Shown here: piece by piece, positions 7,470-13,713 of the stretch
How positions within the stretch are numbered: position 1 is the first letter of the stretch
Layout: each line of letters opens with the position of its first letter
Assembly (NCBI GenBank): GCA_964466595.1
Contig: CAYXNR010000045.1
Location: 1 to 20,374 of the forward strand
Direction of reading: 5' to 3'
From: JABDGC01 sp964466595
GTDB taxonomy: Bacteria > Pseudomonadota > Gammaproteobacteria > DSM-16500
DNA: 20,374 bases
Program-made: the position numbers and the translations under genes
Notes under the pieces: model-generated
The model's input: the letters and a program-made list of their open reading frames with translations, nothing else
The model's database searches: none
What the model was told of the DNA's origin: nothing

Positions 7470-7709
7470 ATGAAAAAAACAAATTACTCAATTCAAGCCG
7501 GTGAGTTTAAAGCCAAATGCCTTCAATTAATGGATGTGGTTTTTCAAAAACACCACAGTTTCATCATCACTAAACATGGTAAGCCCGTGGCAAAACTAGT
7601 TCCTATTGAAAAGGAACCCGTAACAAGCTTTGGTTGTTTAAAAGATTCAGTTACCATTCAAGGTGATATTATTTCTCCGCTGAATATTTCTTGGGAAGAA
7701 AATGAATGA
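7470..7709 (+). CDS. Phd/YefM-family antitoxin
   Basis: A 79-residue protein matching the Phd/YefM antitoxin fold. The N-terminal half shows the family pattern: the YSIQAGEFKAKCLQLMDVV segment, then SFIITKHGKPVAKLVP near residues 31-46, which forms the DNA-binding and dimer core. The remainder is the acidic, probably disordered toxin-binding tail (ends WEENE). AAAGG lies 6 bases before the ATG. In active modules the toxin gene follows at once. Here an overlapping ATG at 7702 opens only a 24-codon frame (7702-7776) that shows no toxin signature, so the toxin appears lost or decayed. It could now act as an anti-addiction gene or as a regulator. Confidence 0.8.
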   Translation: MKKTNYSIQAGEFKAKCLQLMDVVFQKHHSFIITKHGKPVAKLVPIEKEPVTSFGCLKDSVTIQGDIISPLNISWEENE

Positions 7710-7718
7710 CTCACTAGA

Positions 7719-7804
7719 ATACTTTCTCTGTATACGCTACAAAAATGATTTATGTACGTACAGAGCAGCACTTTAAAAATTTCTTAAAGAAAGTATCTTT
7801 TTTT
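7719..7804 (+). terminator. Possible long-range terminator between antitoxin and KAP gene
   Basis: ATACTTTCT (7719-7727) pairs with AGAAAGTAT (7788-7796), followed by C and seven T residues (7798-7804). The loop is about 60 bases, much longer than usual. It lies between the converging antitoxin and KAP genes. A smaller AT-only stem (CTTTAA/TTAAAG) lies inside it. Confidence 0.3.
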
Positions 7805-9965
7805 ATATCGTTTTCGGTATGATTTTAGTCGTTTCAGTTTTCATCAAGTCGAGAAAAATCATTAAAGCCAATTGCTCTCGTTCGCGCAATTTTTCAAAAG
7901 CTAAATCCTCGAAGAGAGCCTTGGCATGGGATTCGAGCATCTGAGGGGGGATAAAGTCAGCGATTGTTTTAAGCGCTTCTTCCCAGGTGCTATTTTTTTG
8001 ATGATGCAGAATGGCTTGATTAATCGGTTCTTGAAAGACGGCACGTAAAAAAGCGAGTAAACCGCTATCTTCTAAAGTCATTTTTTGAATATAGTGCTGG
8101 CAAGTTTCTTCTGAGCCCCACTCTTTCCAGGCATATAAAATAGGCAATAATTTCGGATGGTCCATCAGTCTTTCAATACGCGCCCAAAATTGAATGCGCT
8201 CCACGACTAATTTTTGCAGAACCAATAAGTGCTCTGGTTGTATGCCGCGATAGGGTAGAGAAAGTAAATTATCCTTGGCTTGCATGAGCTCCCGACCGAT
8301 AGCCCTCACTTCATGAACCAAGATAGCTAAACTTTTGCTGGTCTTTAAAATGGCATGTCGCAGCAAGGAAAACCCTTGCTCGGGCTGATCGCCTTGTTGG
8401 CTCAGATGAGAAATAATGCGATGAATGCGCATGGGTGTATTAAAACGAAGAAGGGAGCTTTCTTCTTCAGGAAAAAGATCGCCATTGTCTAACAAAGCAT
8501 TAATAATCGGCCCACTGTTTTTGCTGGGAATTTTTTTTAAAGCTGCACTATCTAGCCAATCCAAAAACTTGAGAATGCGATTATCCTGATTCAAGCGCGT
8601 TAAGGCTTGGGTAAAGGCTTCTTCATCTGCGGTCAATTGCAGAATAGTTTCTAACTCCTCAAGAGAAATGTCACCGGCCTGTAAAGATAAACGAAAATAG
8701 GCTTCAAACAGATCAGGACAGCAGGCACGGAGATTTTTTCTGGCAAGGCTCTCTGAATGCAAAACCACCTCATCGGGCTGATAAATTTTTTGTATACGCG
8801 GGAATAAATATTGTAGCAAAGTAAGTAAAATGTCACGACTCACACGAGTCTGTCGATTTAAAATTTCATCACAGCGTAGCTGATCTTTTTTTAATTTTTC
8901 CTGATCAAACTGATAGACGCCTTCGATCAAATCAGTAAATAAATCTTTATTCTCGCGAATGCCGGCATAAACTTCGGGTAAGAAAACTTCAATCGCTGTT
9001 AAAGCAAAAAAATCAACTGCATTCACCACTTCTTTTACACGGGGATAGCCAAAACTCAGTGCATTCAAGTAGCGGGTAATATCACGACAATTTTCAAAGA
9101 AATAACGCAAGGCAGAATAATAAATATCGGCCCAGGCCTCACTGTTCCAATTTTCTTCTGCAACGAGGGGCAAGAAGCGTTTCAATTTATCTAAGAGGAT
9201 ATTTTCTAATTCCTGTCGAGTAATGATAGGAACATCAAAAGACAGCTGAACGATTTTTTCTAATAAGGCTTTGCCGGAGTCGCCCTCTAGTCGATTGATT
9301 GCAGAGATCACCTGATTTTTATCTAAGGCTAATAAATAAATCGTATTGGCAAAATCTCCCATTGATTTGACGATTTGAAACATTTGCTTAATTTCTTGAT
9401 CATAGAGACGAGAAATATTGTCAACCATAATAATGAGTTTCTGAGGTTGCTTTCGCAAAAGCTCATTTAATTCTGCCTTCACCATCGTTAAATCACGACC
9501 GGATTCCCAGCCATAGGCATCTTCACGATTGAGCCAGCGCTTGAGCCAGTTTTGCTTGGGACGGAAGGCTTTGGGAACGGGTTGATGTGTAAAAAAGGAA
9601 ATATACAGCTCTAAAAGATGAATGATTTTTTCCGAATTTTTAAAATTGGGCGCAGAACGCAGAACAGAGGAGAGTCGCCTAAAAAAACTATAAATAAGTT
9701 GATTTTGCCCAGAATAACTCCATGGACTAAAATTCAAAATAAGGGGTTTTTCATTATCCAAGATATTAGAGGCAGCAAATTCCAACTCTTCTAAAATAAG
9801 ATTAATGAGAGAGGTCTTTCCAGAACCAAAGCCGCCATAAAGACCGACAACCAGACTTTGAGTATCCCCATGATCGAGAAGACAGCGCGCCAGATATTTA
9901 GCAAAAACAGACCTATTTAGCCTGTCTTGATCACTTTTTAATATTGGCCGATCGGCATCAAACAT
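7803..9965 (-). CDS. KAP-family P-loop NTPase
   Basis: A 720-residue ATPase of the KAP family (STAND-like P-loop NTPases). The N-terminus has the typical lead-in (DRPILKSDQDRLNRSVFA), a Walker A loop GGFGSGKT at 44-51, the FSPWSY segment near 79-84 and a Walker B strand LIIMVDN at 177-183. Many KAP proteins carry membrane helices inserted in the NTPase domain; I see none here, so this looks like a soluble member. The remainder (about 250-720) is helical with no recognised domain. The ATG at 9965 has AAAGGA 8 bases upstream and overlaps by 8 bases the stop of a small broken ORF (9958-10310). Some KAP proteins are found in defence or mobile contexts, and the toxin-antitoxin remnant nearby is compatible with that. 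The actual role is unknown. Confidence 0.8.
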   Translation of the reverse strand: MFDADRPILKSDQDRLNRSVFAKYLARCLLDHGDTQSLVVGLYGGFGSGKTSLINLILEELEFAASNILDNEKPLILNFSPWSYSGQNQLIYSFFRRLSSVLRSAPNFKNSEKIIHLLELYISFFTHQPVPKAFRPKQNWLKRWLNREDAYGWESGRDLTMVKAELNELLRKQPQKLIIMVDNISRLYDQEIKQMFQIVKSMGDFANTIYLLALDKNQVISAINRLEGDSGKALLEKIVQLSFDVPIITRQELENILLDKLKRFLPLVAEENWNSEAWADIYYSALRYFFENCRDITRYLNALSFGYPRVKEVVNAVDFFALTAIEVFLPEVYAGIRENKDLFTDLIEGVYQFDQEKLKKDQLRCDEILNRQTRVSRDILLTLLQYLFPRIQKIYQPDEVVLHSESLARKNLRACCPDLFEAYFRLSLQAGDISLEELETILQLTADEEAFTQALTRLNQDNRILKFLDWLDSAALKKIPSKNSGPIINALLDNGDLFPEEESSLLRFNTPMRIHRIISHLSQQGDQPEQGFSLLRHAILKTSKSLAILVHEVRAIGRELMQAKDNLLSLPYRGIQPEHLLVLQKLVVERIQFWARIERLMDHPKLLPILYAWKEWGSEETCQHYIQKMTLEDSGLLAFLRAVFQEPINQAILHHQKNSTWEEALKTIADFIPPQMLESHAKALFEDLAFEKLREREQLALMIFLDLMKTETTKIIPKTI

Positions 9966-10310
9966 AGATATTATCCTTTATCCATGCTTCTCTATTAAGC
10001 TTAACTGAATCAGAAATAAGATGATAGCGCTTGCATTCCGAGAAGATGGGGATGCCTAAGAGAGTTGCCTGGGTTGCCGCCTTAGCAGAGAGGTAAGCTC
10101 TGTACGGTACAAAAATCATTTTTATTATCCTGAGCGCAGCCTTGTCATCCTGAGCGTAGCGAAGGATCTGAATTATCAATGAGATACAGATTCTTCGCTG
10201 CGCTCAGAATGACAAAAAGCTACGCTCAGAATGACAAAAATCATTTTTGTCCCGACAGAAGGACCTAAGCCAAATAAACCATTTAAAAGAAGCTCTTCTT
10301 GGCGTAACAT
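9958..10310 (-). pseudogene. Small ORF apparently split by a palindromic element
   Basis: As it stands, the minus-strand frame ending in TGA at 9958-9960 starts inside repeat sequence (about 10179). If the element plus one copy of its 15-bp flanking repeat (10109-10233) is removed, an uninterrupted 75-codon frame appears from an ATG at 10310 to the same TGA. It begins MLRQEELLLNG, crosses the junction at TKMIFVPYRA and ends WIKDNIYV. With the element present, a frame entering from 10310 stops inside it. The restored frame ends 8 bases inside the KAP gene, as in a translationally coupled pair. I do not recognise the product, and no ribosome site is seen at 10310, so the ancestral gene is an inference. 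Confidence 0.4.
10109..10248. mobile_element. Palindromic repeat element with flanking 15-bp direct repeat
   Basis: The 15-mer ACAAAAATCATTTTT occurs at 10109-10123 and 10234-10248. Between the copies lies a nested palindromic element. The inner arms, 10143-10170 and 10187-10214, match at 25 of 28 positions around a 16-base loop. The outer partial arms (CTGAGCGCAGC before; GCTACGCTCAGAATGACA after) belong to the same repeat family as 226-273. The direct repeat looks like a target duplication caused by insertion, and the target is itself a near-palindrome (ACAAAAAT-C-ATTTTTGT). No protein is encoded, so movement would need help in trans. Confidence 0.55.
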
Positions 10311-10336
10311 CAATAAAGAACAAAGAGGATCAGCCT

Positions 10337-11158
10337 ATGTCCACAACACGACCAACAATAGCTGTGATTGGTGTCGGCAATATGGGAAGTTCGCTTATTA
10401 GCGGCCTGATTAATCAACGCTACCCTGCAGAACATTTGTGGGCAAGCGATCCTTCTGAAGAAAAACTACAATTCTTACAAAAGCAATTTGCAATTTCCGT
10501 CACCCCTGACAATGAAAAAGCCATCCAACACGCCGAAACCATTATTTTTGCTGTGAAGCCACAAATTCTGAAAAATCTAGCGCTTGCCTTAGCGCCGCTC
10601 ATTCAAAGCAAAAAACCCCTCATTATTTCGATTGCGGCCGGTATCAGAGAAAAAAATCTTCAAAAGTGGCTAGGCGGTGAAATCGCTATTGTACGCTCCA
10701 TGCCGAATACCCCCTCCTTAATTGGCTGCGGAGCCGCCGCGCTTTACGCCAATGGCTTTACCTCGCCGACACAGCGCAAACTAGCAGAAGCCATTTTGCG
10801 TTGCGTCGGTTTAACCGTATGGCTAGAAGATGAAAAACAGCTCGATGCCGTCACCGCACTTTCCGGTTCCGGACCAGCTTATTTCTTCCTCATGATTGAA
10901 GCCCTGCAGCAAGCCGGCCAAAACCTCGGCTTAGCTGAAGACACTGCACGTTTATTAGCTCTGCAAACCGCCTATGGCGCTGCACGTCTTGCTATAGAAA
11001 GTCAGGAAGATGTTGTTAAATTGCGTCAGCACGTCACCTCGCCCGGTGGCACAACAGAGCAGGCGCTGAAGATTTTAGAAAAAGGCAAATTCCGCGAGTT
11101 AATTGCACAAGCACTGGATGCTGCTAAAAAACGTTCCGAAGAATTGGCTGAAAGCTAG
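10337..11158 (+). CDS. proC: Pyrroline-5-carboxylate reductase
   Basis: Catalyses the last step of proline synthesis, reducing 1-pyrroline-5-carboxylate with NAD(P)H in the cytoplasm. The Rossmann loop GVGNMG is at 12-17, followed by SSLISGLI. Further family signatures are AVKPQ, SMPNTP, SGSGPAYFF and, near the C-terminus, HVTSPGGTTEQAL. I set the start at ATG 10337, which has AGAGGA 7 bases upstream and gives a 273-residue protein of normal length. The frame is open back to a TTG at 10247, but the extra 30 residues are unlike the family and begin in repeat sequence. It is the first gene of a compact operon with yggT (12 bases downstream), an arrangement common in gammaproteobacteria, though the usual upstream yggS is missing. 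Confidence 0.95.
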   Translation: MSTTRPTIAVIGVGNMGSSLISGLINQRYPAEHLWASDPSEEKLQFLQKQFAISVTPDNEKAIQHAETIIFAVKPQILKNLALALAPLIQSKKPLIISIAAGIREKNLQKWLGGEIAIVRSMPNTPSLIGCGAAALYANGFTSPTQRKLAEAILRCVGLTVWLEDEKQLDAVTALSGSGPAYFFLMIEALQQAGQNLGLAEDTARLLALQTAYGAARLAIESQEDVVKLRQHVTSPGGTTEQALKILEKGKFRELIAQALDAAKKRSEELAES

Positions 11159-11170
11159 AGAAGGTCCAGC

Positions 11171-11746
11171 ATGACAGAAGCCCTTGTGAATGCCTTGATA
11201 TTTTTAATTAGCACCCTTGCTGATCTCTATGTTTTTATTCTGATCGCAAGAATCATTCTGGTGTGGGTGCATGCCGACTATTACAATCCCATGGCGAAAT
11301 TTATCGCAAAATTTACTGATTGTAGTGTTTTGCCAATCAAACGCTTTGTTCACAATATCAAAGATCTTGAATTGGCCACGGTCTTACTGATCATTTTGAT
11401 CGAGATTCTCAAGTTTTTCCTGATCGGCTTACTCAGCTATGGCTTTCCCCATCTTGTTGGTTTAGTACTACTCGCCTTTTCCGATACCTTAAAACTCGTC
11501 ATTAATGTCTTTTTCTATGCTATTTTAATTGAAATCATTCTCAGCTGGTTTCCTCATTCGCCGAGTGACATCTATAAACTCTTAGCCATTATTACTGCTC
11601 CCATCATGCGTCCTATTCGACGCTATATCCGTCCTATTCACGGTTTTGATATTTCGCCCATCCCAGTTTTAATTGGCTTACAATTGATTATTATTATTTT
11701 TGTCGATCCTTTATATGCAGCTGGCATGCAGCTGGCATTCAGATAA
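11171..11746 (+). CDS. yggT: YggT family integral membrane protein
   Basis: A 191-residue inner-membrane protein made of two YGGT repeats. Each repeat has a hydrophobic helix with a conserved polar patch: first ILIARIILVWVH around residues 22-33, then AILIEIILSWFPHSP around 117-131. Each is followed by a basic stretch (PIKRFVHNI, RPIRRYIRPI) and another helix. The family is conserved beside proC in gammaproteobacteria. Its function is not settled; links to osmotic tolerance and to cell shape or division have been suggested for relatives. It starts 12 bases after proC and ends 15 bases before the next gene, so the three are probably one transcript. Confidence 0.92.
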   Translation: MTEALVNALIFLISTLADLYVFILIARIILVWVHADYYNPMAKFIAKFTDCSVLPIKRFVHNIKDLELATVLLIILIEILKFFLIGLLSYGFPHLVGLVLLAFSDTLKLVINVFFYAILIEIILSWFPHSPSDIYKLLAIITAPIMRPIRRYIRPIHGFDISPIPVLIGLQLIIIIFVDPLYAAGMQLAFR

Positions 11747-11761
11747 ATAGGTATACCTTCC

Positions 11762-12091
11762 ATGATTAAAAATCTAATTGCGTTTATTCTACTAAGCTTA
11801 GGCGTAGTTTTTGGTGCACACCATATTCATCCTATTTTGCTTCTCTTGGTTTCAGCTCGAGATTGGCTTTCCCAATTAATGTTACAACTCTACTCCGGCG
11901 GCAATCAGCTCGGCTTTGCGCTTAGAAATGTGCTCTCTTTATTAATTGTACCTTTTGTTATTGGAGCAATTCCCCTCTTTGTTTATTGGCTTTCCAAACG
12001 CCGTTATTTTCCTTATTTCCTTCATGTGGTTTGGGTGGTGTGGTTGACGCAAGTAACAGCCATTGTGGTTTTACAGCGGTTTATTATCTAG
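11762..12091 (+). CDS. Small integral membrane protein of unknown function
   Basis: A 109-residue hydrophobic protein with about three membrane segments: near residues 3-33, around 56-77 (VLSLLIVPFVIGAIPLFVYW) and 85-106. A short basic loop (SKRRYF) lies between the second and third. I do not recognise a family. It follows yggT by 15 bases and is probably the last gene of the proC-yggT operon, placing it with membrane housekeeping functions. A repeat-rich region starts about 20 bases after its stop, and the hairpin at 12173-12205 may serve as its transcription end. Confidence 0.75.
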   Translation: MIKNLIAFILLSLGVVFGAHHIHPILLLLVSARDWLSQLMLQLYSGGNQLGFALRNVLSLLIVPFVIGAIPLFVYWLSKRRYFPYFLHVVWVVWLTQVTAIVVLQRFII

Positions 12092-12110
12092 CCTTTCCGC
12101 CCAGCTATAC

Positions 12111-12186
12111 AATCCCCCTTCCTCCACGCCCTTGACTTAAATCCCCCTTCCTCCACGCCCTTGACTTAAATCCCCCTTCCTCCACG
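12111..12186. repeat. 29-bp tandem units
   Basis: A unit beginning AATCCCCCTTCCTCCACG and ending CCCTTGACTTA starts at 12111, 12140 and 12169 (period exactly 29). The first two are complete and identical; the third runs into the hairpin at 12173-12205. Degenerate reverse-complement copies lie at 12773-12825 on the other side of the DUF559 gene. Confidence 0.9.
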
Positions 12187-12205
12187 TTTTTTGTGGAGGA
12201 AGGGG
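12173..12205. repeat. Hairpin repeat copy 1 (loop GTTTTTT)
   Basis: A perfect 13-bp stem, CCCCTTCCTCCAC (12173-12185) with GTGGAGGAAGGGG (12193-12205), and a loop G plus six T. It is placed where transcripts of the proC operon (plus) and of the DUF559 gene (minus) would converge, so it could also terminate transcription, although the T-run is inside the loop. Confidence 0.9.
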
Positions 12206-12276
12206 TTAGGGGTAGGAGGAAGGGTTAGGGTTAGGGTTAGGGGTAGGAGGAAGGGGTTAGGGGTAGGAGGAAGGGT
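12202..12276 (+). repeat. G-rich tandem repeats with a telomere-like core
   Basis: Units of the form GGAGGAAGGGGTTAGGGGTA recur along this stretch, with a core of (GGGTTA)3-GGGG at 12222-12243. Four runs of three or more G separated by three bases fit the G-quadruplex rule, and further G-runs lie on both sides. The same GGTTAGGGGTAGGAGGAAGG motif follows hairpin copy 3 (from 12870). Confidence 0.85.
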
Positions 12277-12311
12277 TAAGGCAAGGATTAAATGTACTAG
12301 CAGTATCAAGC

Positions 12312-12656
12312 TTATGATATCTCTTCCAAAGCTTCTAAAATCATTTCAAGCACCATAGACGTTTCTCTTAAAATTGTATCATTCCAAAATCGCAAAATCC
12401 GATATCCACGCGAGGCTAAAAACCGATAGCGTTTTTCATCATATTCTTGTTGCTCCTGATGCTGGCTACCATCACATTCAATAATTAACTTTTTTCTTAA
12501 GCAAATAAAATCGACAACATAAGGATGAACAAGATGCTGCCTTCTGAATTTGTAATTATTAAAGCGTCGTGCCCTTAAAAAATACCAGAGATGCTTTTCT
12601 GCCTCAGTTGTATTTTGACGGAGGCAGCGGACATGATTTATTTTAACATTTTTCAT
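12312..12656 (-). CDS. DUF559 (Vsr-like PD-(D/E)XK) endonuclease-domain protein
   Basis: A 114-residue single-domain protein of the DUF559 family, related to the very-short-patch-repair nuclease fold. The N-terminus carries the family lead (LRQNTTEAEKHLWYFLRARR). The core shows FRRQH, then YVVDFICLRKKLIIECDGSQH with D49, E60 and D62 as candidate metal ligands, then RYRFLASRGYRILRFWN. Length is typical for stand-alone members. AGGAGA lies five bases before the ATG at 12656, a strong ribosome site. DNA cleavage has not been shown for most of this family. It is transcribed toward the G-rich repeats, and both flanks are inverted hairpin repeats, so a role in spreading or maintaining those repeats is possible. 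This is inference from context only. Confidence 0.88.
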   Translation of the reverse strand: MKNVKINHVRCLRQNTTEAEKHLWYFLRARRFNNYKFRRQHLVHPYVVDFICLRKKLIIECDGSQHQEQQEYDEKRYRFLASRGYRILRFWNDTILRETSMVLEMILEALEEIS

Positions 12657-12701
12657 CTTTTCTCCTGTTTTTAAGACTATTTTATTTACCTCCTACCCCT
12701 A

Positions 12702-12734
12702 CCCCTTCCTCCACAAAAAACGTGGAGGAAGGGG
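12702..12734. repeat. Hairpin repeat copy 2, inverted (loop AAAAAAC)
   Basis: The same 13-bp stem as copy 1 (12702-12714 with 12722-12734), but the loop reads AAAAAAC, so this copy is inverted with respect to copies 1 and 3. It lies just upstream of the DUF559 gene and within about 50 bases of its ribosome site. Confidence 0.9.
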
Positions 12735-12772
12735 GAGTTCATGTGTAAAGCATGTTCCCAGGTCTACAGGGG

Positions 12773-12825
12773 ATTCAAGTCAAGGACGTGGAGGGGGACT
12801 CAAAGCAAGGGCATGGGGGAAGGGG
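12773..12825. repeat. Degenerate inverted copies of the 29-bp unit
   Basis: ATTCAAGTCAAGGACGTGG followed by AGGGGG (12773-12797) and ACTCAAAGCAAGGGCATGG followed by GGGAAGGGG (from 12798) match, with substitutions, the reverse complement of the 29-bp unit at 12111. A fragment, ACTCAAAGCAAGG, recurs at 12893-12905. Together they make both flanks of the DUF559 gene roughly symmetrical. Confidence 0.65.
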
Positions 12826-12838
12826 ATCCAATTAAATT

Positions 12839-12871
12839 CCCCTTCCTCCACGTTTTTTGTGGAGGAAGGGG
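12839..12871. repeat. Hairpin repeat copy 3 (loop GTTTTTT)
   Basis: The third perfect copy of the 13-bp stem (12839-12851 with 12859-12871), in the orientation of copy 1 and followed by the same GGTTAGGGGTAGGAGGAAGG run. No gene is associated with this copy. The stretch 12737-12972 holds only these repeats. Confidence 0.9.
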
Positions 12872-12972
12872 TTAGGGGTAGGAGGAAGGGGAACTCAAAG
12901 CAAGGTCGTGAATGGTTACAAAATATGAGAACTGAGATAGAAATACTTCAATATTCAAAGCTGGGGGGAGTG

Positions 12973-13647
12973 CTAAAAAGCAGTTAAATAATCAAGCAAA
13001 TTATTTGTTTCATAATGCTCAATCCGAAAGAAATCTTTCTGCGCCACCGCATCAAAGCGTTTACCAACTCCAATAAACTTAATTTGAAGCTCTCTAGATG
13101 CTTTTAAATCCCACAAAGCATCGCCAACATAAATGATGTTTTGATAAGATTTTTTATTATAAAAAGCTTCCGCCCGGCTAACAGCTGTCTTGATAATATC
13201 CTTACGATCATAATGATCATCACCATGTGCCAAAGGAAGATGTTGGCAGGGTAGCTTCGCTTTTTCCAATTTCATCAAAGCAGATTCTTGCCATCCGCCC
13301 GTTGCTATTGCAACATCCCAGTGAATAGCTTGTATTGCCTTAAATATGTTTTTTGCTCCCGGCAACTCTCGGCAGGCCTGAGGATAAAGCTTAAAATAAT
13401 TTGCTAAATAGGACACAAATTCATTTTTAATCGAGAGGATTTCGCTTGTTGTGGGCTGCCTTGAAAAAGCATACTGAATTATTTCAGACAAGATGCCAGA
13501 ATCTGTAGAATATTGATAAGTATGCCATTCCGTATTAATTTTTTGAATACCGGTAACTGAAGTCAGTGCTTGTAGATAAGCTTGATCTTCACATTCGAGA
13601 TAATGAATGAGGGTTCCATCAATATCAAAGACAATTAAATTATTCAT
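12973..13647 (-). CDS. HAD-superfamily phosphatase
   Basis: A 224-residue haloacid dehalogenase-like hydrolase. Motif I is FDIDGT with the nucleophile D8 and the acid/base D10. A helical cap follows (about 15-95). Motif II is IATGG near 115, with a lysine-rich segment after it, and motif IV is VGDALWDLKAS in the last third. This is the layout of the phosphoglycolate phosphatase-like branch with a helical C1 cap. The substrate is probably a small phosphorylated metabolite and cannot be named from sequence. It lies downstream of the protease gene on the same strand, about 66 bases apart with a hairpin between. No strong ribosome site precedes the ATG. Confidence 0.85.
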   Translation of the reverse strand: MNNLIVFDIDGTLIHYLECEDQAYLQALTSVTGIQKINTEWHTYQYSTDSGILSEIIQYAFSRQPTTSEILSIKNEFVSYLANYFKLYPQACRELPGAKNIFKAIQAIHWDVAIATGGWQESALMKLEKAKLPCQHLPLAHGDDHYDRKDIIKTAVSRAEAFYNKKSYQNIIYVGDALWDLKASRELQIKFIGVGKRFDAVAQKDFFRIEHYETNNLLDYLTAF

Positions 13648-13663
13648 GATGATTTATACTCGA

Positions 13664-13689
13664 GCCCTTACCCTCTTGAGGGGAAGGGC
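13664..13689. other. Hairpin between protease and HAD genes
   Basis: GCCCTT-A-CCCTC, a TT loop, then GAGGG-G-AAGGGC gives an 11-bp stem with one mismatch. It follows the stop of the protease gene on the minus strand and precedes the HAD start. There is no T-run, so it may be a repeat or an mRNA processing or stability element rather than an intrinsic terminator. Confidence 0.45.
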
Positions 13690-13713
13690 CAAGTATAATT
13701 TAAGCCTAGAGAT

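Larger units (their letters stand above)
12171..12736. mobile_element. Candidate mobile unit: DUF559 gene between inverted repeats
   Basis: The left repeat (12171-12219, 49 bp) and the reverse complement of the right repeat (12689-12736, 48 bp) are identical except for one inserted T. Each contains a perfect 13-bp stem (CCCCTTCCTCCAC/GTGGAGGAAGGGG) with a 7-base loop, GTTTTTT on the left and AAAAAAC on the right, and then a TAGGGGTAGGAGG arm pointing inward. The only gene inside is the DUF559 protein at 12312-12656. A third copy in left orientation follows at 12838-12889. This looks like a small nuclease-carrying repeat unit, but no target duplication is evident. Confidence 0.5.

Noticed and set aside
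10247..10336. N-terminal extension of ProC from a TTG start
   Set aside because: The extra 30 residues begin in the inserted repeat and are unlike the family, while ATG 10337 has a good ribosome site and gives the normal length.
12111..12186. CRISPR-like array (29-bp period)
   Set aside because: The 29-bp units follow one another directly with no spacers, and no cas genes are near. It is a simple tandem repeat.
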